Positions 6,247-11,587 of a stretch of DNA of 11,587 bases are shown here, in pieces. The DNA lies in the NCBI GenBank assembly GCA_019120525.1, contig DWUW01000316.1:1-11587 (forward strand), in the 5' to 3' direction. The translations under genes and the position numbers were made by a program. The DNA comes from Candidatus Eisenbergiella stercorigallinarum (GTDB lineage Bacteria > Bacillota > Clostridia > Lachnospirales > Lachnospiraceae). The notes beneath the pieces were generated by a model. The model made no database searches. It had not been told where the DNA came from and saw nothing but the letters and a program-made list of their open reading frames with translations. Within the stretch, counting starts at the first letter, position 1, and each line of letters opens with the position of its first letter.

Positions 6247-7521
6247 ATGAAAAAAGAGCAGTATATTCCCCGTATCATTGACCCCAGGATAGAAGAATAT
6301 CTGAGCGCTTTCGGAGCTGTCTGCATCGAAGGCCCCAAATGGTGCGGTAAAACCTGGACTTCTTCTTATCACAGCAAAAGCGAGATTTATATTGGTGATT
6401 CGGCCGGTAATTTTCAGAACCGCCAGCTGGCAGAGCTGTCTCCTGCGCTTGTTTTGGAAGGGGAATCTCCCCGCCTGATCGATGAGTGGCAGGAGGTTCC
6501 TTCCCTGTGGGATGCTGTCCGGTATCAGGTAGACCGGAATCCGCAAAAAGGGCTGTTTCTTCTCACCGGTTCCGCCACTCCCAATCATAAGGGAATCCTT
6601 CACAGCGGCGCCGGAAGAATCGCCCGGCTCCGTATGCGTCCCATGTCCCTCTATGAATCCGGAGTCTCAAGCGGCAGAATTTCTCTGCAAAAACTCTGCT
6701 GTGGCGAGCTGACGCCCTGCATGACCGGAGAAATTGACCTGAAAAATCTGATCGAATGGATCATCCGCGGCGGATGGCCGGGGAGTATGTCTCTTTCCTT
6801 TGAACAGGCATCTCTGCTGCCGGGCGAATACCTGAATGCCGTTATCGAGGATGATGTATATCGTATCGACGGGATAAAACGGGATACCCGGAAAATGCGG
6901 CTGCTGCTTCGTTCTCTGGCACGCAGCGAAAGCACCACTGCCTCAAATAAAACACTGATGAGGGATATCAGGGCAATGGACGAAGAGGAGCTTGATTCCG
7001 CCACTGTATCCTCTTATCTGGATATTTTTAAACGGCTGTTTCTCACGGACAATCAGCCTCCTTTTTCCACCGGGATCCGATCCTCCGTGCGGATCAGGCA
7101 GGCTGAAAAGCGGCATTTTTCAGATCCTTCTCTGGCCTGTGCCCTGCTGAAAGCGACTCCAGCCGGACTTCTCGGGGACCTGGAAACACTCGGTTTTCTC
7201 TTTGAGGCATTGTGTGAACGGGATCTGCGTATTTATGCCGAATCCTTTGGAGCCGGTCTGTATCATTACCAGGACTATAAAAACCGTGAGATTGATGCCG
7301 TTATTGAACTTCCTGATGGGCAATGGTGCGCTTTTGAAATCAAGCTTGGCGCGAATCAGATCGATTCTGCCGCCGATAACCTGCTGAAAATCAAAAAGCA
7401 GATGGAAGCTGAGGAAGGAAATCCTCCCGCTGTGCTCTGCGTTCTCTGCGGGCTTTCCAATGCAGCATACCAGCGGGCCGATGGAGTTCTTGTTGTTCCG
7501 ATCACAGCTCTTGGGCCGTAA
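6247..7521 (+). CDS. DUF4143/COG1373-type AAA ATPase with nuclease-like C-terminal motif
   Basis: 424-residue protein of the widespread ATPase plus DUF4143 family. Counting from the ATG at 6247, it has Walker A GPKWCGKT (29-36), Walker B-like LIDEWQEVP (77-85), a sensor strand LLTGSATP (105-112) and the arginine-rich RIARLRMRPMSLYESG segment (124-139). The DUF4143 region covers roughly 190-380. It includes REIDAVIELPDG...CAFEIKLG, where Asp350 and Glu364-x-Lys366 resemble a PD-(D/E)XK nuclease core. ATG 6247 is chosen because GAGGTGAT (6232-6239) pairs well with 16S rRNA at 7-nt spacing; GTG 6235 and ATG 6238 are upstream alternatives in the same frame. It is the only plus-strand gene, has its own promoter and terminator, and stands alone. 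Family members are common in anaerobes, often in multiple copies, and have no settled function; roles in DNA transactions or toxin-like systems have been guessed. The family call is strong; the function is unknown. Confidence 0.9.
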   Translation: MKKEQYIPRIIDPRIEEYLSAFGAVCIEGPKWCGKTWTSSYHSKSEIYIGDSAGNFQNRQLAELSPALVLEGESPRLIDEWQEVPSLWDAVRYQVDRNPQKGLFLLTGSATPNHKGILHSGAGRIARLRMRPMSLYESGVSSGRISLQKLCCGELTPCMTGEIDLKNLIEWIIRGGWPGSMSLSFEQASLLPGEYLNAVIEDDVYRIDGIKRDTRKMRLLLRSLARSESTTASNKTLMRDIRAMDEEELDSATVSSYLDIFKRLFLTDNQPPFSTGIRSSVRIRQAEKRHFSDPSLACALLKATPAGLLGDLETLGFLFEALCERDLRIYAESFGAGLYHYQDYKNREIDAVIELPDGQWCAFEIKLGANQIDSAADNLLKIKKQMEAEEGNPPAVLCVLCGLSNAAYQRADGVLVVPITALGP

Positions 7522-7585
7522 AGATCCTGGATCACCCAGGCTGGCCTGCATGCAGAATTTGTCCGGTACGAACTTCCTGAATACC

Positions 7586-7639
7586 AAAAAGCGTGCCGCA
7601 CAGGGAATGAAACCAACCCGCGTGCCGCACGCCTTTTTT
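7586..7639. terminator. Bidirectional terminator between the DUF4143 ATPase and galT
   Basis: AAAAAGCGTGC (7586-7596) and GCACGCCTTTTTT (7627-7639) can pair, giving a stem with a T-tract on both strands. The core GCGTGCCGCAC is present twice in direct orientation (7591-7601 and 7620-7630). The second copy can also form a small local hairpin (GCGTG-CCG-CACGC) followed by CTTTTTT. It serves the convergent plus-strand ATPase and minus-strand galT transcripts. Confidence 0.75.
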
Positions 7640-7668
7640 GCTTTTCCAGCCTTATTTTGTCTTCTTAT

Positions 7669-9192
7669 TTATCCCAGCGCCGCAATAAACCGGTCAAACG
7701 CCGCCTGGCCTTCTTCAGTCCTCTTGTATACGCCGGCATCCTCCAGGACCTCCATGAATACCTGGCCAATCTCCTTTTGGATGATCTCATGGATGTTGTT
7801 CGCGTTCACGTTTTCATAGTTGGGAAGGAACTCCTCCACCCAGTCCGCATGCTTGGAAAGCACCTCGTCGCTGCGGATATCCGCGCCGGAGAGGATGGCT
7901 TTTTCCAGAGCGGCCATCTCGCCGTCCAGGCGGGAAGGAAGCACCGCAAGGCCCATGACCTCGATCAGGCCGATGTTCTCCTTCTTGATGTGGTGCAGCT
8001 TCGCATGGGGATGATATACACCGAGCGGATGCTCCTCGGTGGTGATGTTGTTGCGGAGCACCAGATCCAGCTCGTAATTATCGCCGCGCTTTCTGGCGAT
8101 GGGGGTGATGGTGTTGTGAGGCTCGCCGTCCGTCTCCGCATAGATGAAGGCCGCCTCATCCGTGTAGCCGCGCCATTTTTCCAGGATCACATCTGCCAGA
8201 GCGATGATCCGGTCGCTGTCAGGGCCGTTTAAGCGGATGACAGACATGGGCCAGTTCACCACGCCCGCCTTCACATCCTCAAAGCCCTTCACCGTAAATT
8301 CTCTGTCCACACCGGCCTTTGCCATGGGGAACTCATAATGTCCGCCCTGGAAATGGTCGTGGCTTAAGATAGAGCCGCCCACAATGGGAAGATCCGCGTT
8401 GGAGCCCAGCATGTAGTGGGGGAAGAGCTTCACGAAATCGAACAGCTTCACGAAGGTATCGTGCTCGATCTTCATGGGGATATGCTTCGAATTGAACACG
8501 ATGCAGTGCTCATTGTAATACACATAAGGAGAATACTGGAAGCCCCACGCGCTGTTGTTGATGGTGATGGGGATGATGCGGTGGTTCTGTCTGGCGGGAT
8601 GGTTTACCCGGCCCGCATAGCCCTCGTTCTCCATGCACAGCTGACACTTGGGATACGCGCTCTGCTTCGCGTTTCTTGCCGCCGCGATGGCCTTGGGATC
8701 CTTCTCCGGCTTAGACAGGTTGATGGTGATGTCCAGATCGCCGTATTTGGTATGCGCCACCCATTTCTGGTCGCGGCAGACGCGGTAACGGCGGATGTAG
8801 TCCGTGTCCTGGCTGAATTTATAAAAGTAATCGGTGGCCTCCTGCGGAGAGTTGGCATAATGCGTGCGGAAGGTGCGGATGATCTCGCTGGGACGGGTAA
8901 CCAGCGTGCTCATGATCTTCGTATCGAAAAGATCCCGGTATACCACGCTGTTATTCTCCAGAAGCCCGTTGTCCGCCGCGTAGTCCAGCATATCCTTCAG
9001 GATGCTCTCCAGCTTCGCGACCAGCTCCGGCTCCTCGCTTTTATCCGCCGTGATGGGCGTGTCCGCGTCCTCCAGCTCGTCCAGGCCAAACAGCTCCAGC
9101 AGGCGGTTCGTCGTATAAATCGTATCCTCCGGCTCGATCAGGCCGGTGGCAAGTCCATATCTCACTAACTCTCTGATACTGCTCTGAATCAT
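7669..9192 (-). CDS. galT: UDP-glucose--hexose-1-phosphate uridylyltransferase (galT, long Firmicutes type)
   Basis: 507-residue cytosolic enzyme of the Leloir pathway. It transfers UMP from UDP-glucose to galactose-1-phosphate, giving UDP-galactose and glucose-1-phosphate. The length and motifs match the COG4468 (GalT class 2) form found in Firmicutes rather than the roughly 350-residue E. coli form. The active-site strand is GGSILSHDHFQGGHYEFP (272-289), in which His278 and His280 replace the HPH of the short form. Other landmarks are CQLCMENEGYAGR (183-195), RQNHRIIPI (201-209) and GVYHPHAKLHHIKKENIGLIEVMG (391-414). ATG at 9190-9192 is preceded by AAAGGG with 8-nt spacing. It follows galK after a 148-bp structured spacer and is presumably co-transcribed with it, as no promoter was seen between them. 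It ends at the bidirectional terminator. Identification is very secure. Confidence 0.97.
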   Translation of the reverse strand: MIQSSIRELVRYGLATGLIEPEDTIYTTNRLLELFGLDELEDADTPITADKSEEPELVAKLESILKDMLDYAADNGLLENNSVVYRDLFDTKIMSTLVTRPSEIIRTFRTHYANSPQEATDYFYKFSQDTDYIRRYRVCRDQKWVAHTKYGDLDITINLSKPEKDPKAIAAARNAKQSAYPKCQLCMENEGYAGRVNHPARQNHRIIPITINNSAWGFQYSPYVYYNEHCIVFNSKHIPMKIEHDTFVKLFDFVKLFPHYMLGSNADLPIVGGSILSHDHFQGGHYEFPMAKAGVDREFTVKGFEDVKAGVVNWPMSVIRLNGPDSDRIIALADVILEKWRGYTDEAAFIYAETDGEPHNTITPIARKRGDNYELDLVLRNNITTEEHPLGVYHPHAKLHHIKKENIGLIEVMGLAVLPSRLDGEMAALEKAILSGADIRSDEVLSKHADWVEEFLPNYENVNANNIHEIIQKEIGQVFMEVLEDAGVYKRTEEGQAAFDRFIAALG

Positions 9193-9210
9193 CTTTTCAT
9201 CCCTTTCCGC

Positions 9211-9303
9211 CCGGGCTTCTCCCGGCTTTAACCTGTCCGGCCGGAAGCGCGTCCGCTGCCGTTTACCGGGTCTTCCCGGACGGCAGCCTCCTCGCTTCCG
9301 GCC
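9211..9303 (-). other. Nested RNA hairpins in the galK-galT intergenic spacer
   Basis: The outer stem is GGCCGGAAGCG (9239-9249) with CGCTTCCGGCC (9293-9303), 11 bp perfect. After a 5-by-5 internal loop comes GCTGCCGT (9255-9262) with ACGGCAGC (9280-9287), 8 bp. After a 3-nt bulge comes CCGGG (9266-9270) with CCCGG (9275-9279), closed by a tetraloop. A second small hairpin with the same CCGGG/CCCGG stem lies at 9211-9225, just before the galT ribosome binding site. No U-tract follows on the minus strand, so it is not a standard terminator. An mRNA-stabilising or translation-controlling structure is likely. Confidence 0.7.
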
Positions 9304-9340
9304 TCCATTACAGTCTCGTTTTCACAGTTTCCTGTTCCGG

Positions 9341-10510
9341 TCAGATCACACTCGGGCCGTCGCCGATCTCCACCACATAGAAGTCCGCGGCATAGCCGAT
9401 CTTCTTCAGATACTCAGCGCCCACCTTCTCGATAAAGCCGTCAATGGCGTCTGTCTTCACGATGCTCACAGTGCAGCCGCCAAAGCCCGCTCCGGTCATA
9501 CGGGAGCCGATCACGCCGTCCACCTTCCAGGCTTCCTCCACCAGGGTATCCAGCTCGATGCCGGTCACCTCGTAGTCGTCGCGCAGGGATACATGGGAAG
9601 CGTTCATCAGCTGACCGAACTGGGCGATATCGTTGGCCTTCAGGGCAGCTACAGCCTTGACGGTACGCTGATTTTCATATACCGCGTGTTTCGCGCGTTT
9701 TCTGCGTACCTCATCCTGGATCGCATCCTTATACTGCTCAAACTGCTCCTCGTTCAGGTCCCCCAGAGACTTGATGTCCACTACCTTCTGCAGCTCGGCA
9801 AGGGCGGTCTCACACTCGCTTCTTCTCTCATTGTATTTGGAATCGCCCAGGCCGCGCTTCTTGTTGCTGCAGGCGATGACGATCTTCGCGCCTTCCAGAT
9901 GGATGGGCGCGTACTCATAGCTCAGGTCCGCGGTATCCAGGAAGATGGCGTGATCCTTCTTTCCCATGGCGATGGCGAACTGATCCATGATGCCGCAGTT
10001 AACGCCGTTGAAATTATTCTCGGAATACTGGCCGATCAGCGCCAGATCCTGATTGGTCACGTCAAAGCCGAACATATCGCGCAGGATGAAGCCGGTCAGC
10101 ACCTCCAGGGAGGCGGAGGAGGAAAGGCCGGATCCGTTGGGAATGTTTCCGCACAGCACCAGGTCCATGCCATAAGGGATCTTCATGTCCCTCTTTTCAA
10201 AGGCCCACATCACTCCCTTGGGATAGTTCGTCCAGTCCGCCTTCTTTTCCGGCGTCAGGTTGTCCAGGCTGCTCTCGATCACGCCAAGATGCTCAAAATT
10301 CATGGAGAAGAAGCGCAGCTTTCTGTCCTCTCTCTTTCTCGCGGCGCCGTAGGTTCCGATGGTCAGCGCGCAGGGGAATACATGTCCGCCATTATAATCC
10401 GTATGTTCTCCGATCAGGTTCACGCGTCCGGGGGCAAAATAAGACTTCACCCCTTCGGTATCTCCGAATACTTCCGCGAATTTTTTCAGGACTTTTTCTT
10501 TCATTTCCAT
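9341..10510 (-). CDS. galK: Galactokinase
   Basis: 389-residue GHMP-family kinase that phosphorylates alpha-D-galactose at C1 using ATP, the first committed step of the Leloir pathway in the cytosol. All three GHMP motifs are present: the galactokinase signature GRVNLIGEHTDYNGG (28-42), the nucleotide-binding loop GNIPNGSGLSSSASLE (121-136) and GAGFGGCTVS (340-349). The catalytic base is Asp176 in CGIMDQFA. Length equals the family norm. Two in-frame ATGs are close together (10510 and 10504); 10510 has AAGGGA five bases upstream and AAGGAG a little further, so it is preferred. It is the first gene of the galK-galT unit; galE and a galactose regulator are not in the window. A predicted promoter and a hairpin precede it, suggesting either its own regulated start or separation from the upstream aldo/keto reductase. 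Identification is very secure. Confidence 0.98.
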   Translation of the reverse strand: MEMKEKVLKKFAEVFGDTEGVKSYFAPGRVNLIGEHTDYNGGHVFPCALTIGTYGAARKREDRKLRFFSMNFEHLGVIESSLDNLTPEKKADWTNYPKGVMWAFEKRDMKIPYGMDLVLCGNIPNGSGLSSSASLEVLTGFILRDMFGFDVTNQDLALIGQYSENNFNGVNCGIMDQFAIAMGKKDHAIFLDTADLSYEYAPIHLEGAKIVIACSNKKRGLGDSKYNERRSECETALAELQKVVDIKSLGDLNEEQFEQYKDAIQDEVRRKRAKHAVYENQRTVKAVAALKANDIAQFGQLMNASHVSLRDDYEVTGIELDTLVEEAWKVDGVIGSRMTGAGFGGCTVSIVKTDAIDGFIEKVGAEYLKKIGYAADFYVVEIGDGPSVI

Positions 10511-10550
10511 AATGATCCCTTCTCCTTTTCTTTATCGTTTCCGGCTTTGA

Positions 10551-10585
10551 GCCAAAACAGGGCTGCAGGCTGACGCCTGCAGCCC
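10551..10585 (-). terminator. Hairpin with short U-tract between the aldo/keto reductase and galK
   Basis: GGGCTGCAGGC (10560-10570) and GCCTGCAGCCC (10575-10585) form a perfect 11-bp stem with loop TGAC. On the minus strand it is followed by TGTTTTGG, a modest U-tract. It could end the aldo/keto reductase transcript. Since a promoter-like pair lies upstream of it, it could instead act as a leader attenuator for galK. Confidence 0.65.
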
Positions 10586-10600
10586 CTTTCAACTACATTC

Positions 10601-10629
10601 ATCATATAACAAAATAACGATGACGGCAA
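10601..10629 (-). promoter_or_regulatory. Possible galK promoter upstream of the leader hairpin
   Basis: Minus-strand -35 TTGCCG (10624-10629, four matches to consensus) and -10 TATGAT (10601-10606, five matches) are 17 bp apart. The start would lie near 10594, so the 11-bp hairpin at 10560-10585 would form almost at once in the galK leader. Confidence 0.45.
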
Positions 10630-10659
10630 GCAGATATTTCCTGTCGGGCCCGCCCTGCT

Positions 10660-11587
10660 TTACTGGAAGATCTTATCGTCCAGCTCCTGCTGCACGCGCG
10701 CGAGATCCGCGCGGATAGAAATCTTCTGCGGGCAGAGAGTCTCGCATCTGCCGCATTTGATGCAGTTCTTCGCCTTCTCTTCGTCCTTCAGATCCACTTC
10801 CCATTCTCTCTTCACATGGCCGTAGGTACGATACATATGGTAGTTGTTCCATACCTTGAAGTTGCCGGGGATATTGACGCCGGCAGGGCAGGGCATACAG
10901 TAGCGGCAGCCCGTGCAGCCGTTCTGCACGCGGGAACGAAGCTCCTTTACGATCTCGTCGATCTCTTTGCTCTCCGCCTCGCTCAGGGGCTTAAAGTCCG
11001 CGAAGGTCTTCAGATTATCTTCCACCTGCTGCATGGTGGTCATTCCGCTTAAGATCACCTTCACATTAGGATGGCTTCCCACCCAACGCAGGGCAAAGGA
11101 CGCCACGCTGGCCTCCGGATCCATTTGATGGAAACGTTCGTTGATGTCATCGGAAAAGCCGGCCAGATTTCCGCCCTTCACAGGCTCCATGATCACCAGC
11201 GGCACGCCCAGGCTTTCCGCCAGCGCATAGCCCCTGTCGCCCGCCTGCTCGTATCTGTCCAGATAATTATACTGGATCTGGCAGAAATCCCAGGGACGGT
11301 AATTCAGGATCTCCTCAAACACCTCGTAATCATCATGGAAGGAAAAGCCATAATACCGGATCTTTCCTTCTTCCTTCAGCTTCGCGCAGTAATCCACCAC
11401 GCCAAGTCCCTTCATCTGATCCCATTTTTCCTTATTCAGGGCATGCAGAAGATAAAAATCCACATGATCCGTCTGCAGGCGCTCCAGCTGCTCGTTGAAG
11501 ATCCGTTCCGCATCCTCCACGCTGTTCACCGCCCACAGGGGAAGCTTGGTCGCCAGATAGAAGGAGTCCCTGTCGTATTTCTTCAGG
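10660..11587 (-). CDS. Aldo/keto reductase with C-terminal 4Fe-4S ferredoxin domain (5' end cut by window edge)
   Basis: About 309 codons are visible; the frame is open to the right edge, so the true start lies outside. The GTG at 11529 is an internal valine, since the preceding residues LKKYDRDSFYLATKLPLWA continue the family sequence. The TIM-barrel part carries the tetrad Lys in YLATKLP and the tetrad His in DFYLLHAL. The Asp and Tyr of the tetrad lie outside the window. The C-terminus holds two iron-sulfur motifs: CTGCRYCMPCP (Cys 205, 208, 211 and 214, counted from the 11529 codon) and CIKCGRCETLCP (Cys 256, 259, 262 and 266). This matches COG1453-type oxidoreductases common in anaerobes, which probably link NAD(P)H and low-potential electron carriers to carbonyl reduction. 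Substrate unknown. It lies upstream of galK in the same direction, separated by a hairpin. Confidence 0.92.
   Translation of the reverse strand, partial: LKKYDRDSFYLATKLPLWAVNSVEDAERIFNEQLERLQTDHVDFYLLHALNKEKWDQMKGLGVVDYCAKLKEEGKIRYYGFSFHDDYEVFEEILNYRPWDFCQIQYNYLDRYEQAGDRGYALAESLGVPLVIMEPVKGGNLAGFSDDINERFHQMDPEASVASFALRWVGSHPNVKVILSGMTTMQQVEDNLKTFADFKPLSEAESKEIDEIVKELRSRVQNGCTGCRYCMPCPAGVNIPGNFKVWNNYHMYRTYGHVKREWEVDLKDEEKAKNCIKCGRCETLCPQKISIRADLARVQQELDDKIFQ

Noticed and set aside
6045..6338. Minus-strand 97-codon frame across the divergent regulatory region
   Set aside because: It translates the AT-rich tandem repeats and promoter and the start of the ATPase gene in reverse. The repeating peptide is a by-product of the 23-bp repeats, and no ribosome binding site supports it.
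9239..9303. Rho-independent terminator between galK and galT
   Set aside because: The hairpin is strong, but on the minus strand it is followed by a GC-rich, purine-containing stretch and no U-tract; galT has no visible promoter of its own.
8416..10573. Two long plus-strand open frames (8416-9168 and 9593-10573) opposite galT and galK
   Set aside because: They are antisense shadows produced by GC-biased codon use in two certain genes.
10660..11529. GTG at 11529 as the real start of the aldo/keto reductase
   Set aside because: The frame continues to the window edge with family-typical residues, including the tetrad Lys in YLATKLP, so the start lies beyond 11587.

Overview
The window looks like a chromosomal segment of a moderately GC-rich Gram-positive anaerobe of the Bacillota, most likely a gut Clostridia/Lachnospiraceae species. 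This is inferred from the long, Firmicutes-type galactose-1-phosphate uridylyltransferase next to galactokinase, a DUF4143-type ATPase, an AraC regulator fused to a phosphotransferase domain, strong GGAGG-like ribosome binding sites, and an aldo/keto reductase with a ferredoxin tail. No rRNA, tRNA, CRISPR array, insertion sequence or phage gene was seen. Nearly all genes are on the minus strand; only the DUF4143 ATPase (about 6247-7521) is on the plus strand.

Layout, left to right. (1) 1-711, minus: the N-terminal part of an SMC/RecF/OLD-like AAA ATPase that runs off the left edge. It has a near-consensus promoter and a 26-bp inverted repeat in its leader. (2) 948-2018, minus: a cytosolic glucuronoyl-esterase-like (CE15-type) alpha/beta hydrolase with its own promoter and a hairpin terminator. 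(3) 2093-5990, minus: a four-gene unit read from the right. It comprises an AraC-type regulator fused to an APH-like kinase domain, an ABC ATPase (COG4586-like) and two ABC-2/DUF990-type permeases. Together these look like a regulated exporter whose sensor module resembles an antibiotic kinase. (4) 5991-6246: an AT-rich divergent regulatory region with four contiguous 23-bp tandem repeats and a good promoter for the plus-strand gene. (5) 6247-7521, plus: a DUF4143/COG1373-type AAA ATPase with a nuclease-like C-terminal motif. (6) 7586-7639: a bidirectional terminator between convergent genes. (7) 7669-10510, minus: galK then galT, the start of the Leloir pathway. The 148-bp gap between them holds a large nested hairpin, and a promoter-hairpin arrangement precedes galK. 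(8) 10660-11587, minus: an aldo/keto reductase with two [4Fe-4S] motifs, cut off at the right edge.

How the genes work together: galK phosphorylates galactose and galT exchanges UMP between UDP-glucose and galactose-1-phosphate. The epimerase galE is not in the window. The AraC-APH protein probably controls the ABC exporter that directly follows it, which would pump out an unknown amphipathic compound or drug. The two ATPases (left edge and centre) are isolated genes with no partner visible here. The most unusual items are the AraC-kinase fusion with a changed catalytic loop, the 23-bp repeats in front of the DUF4143 ATPase, and the structured RNA between galK and galT.
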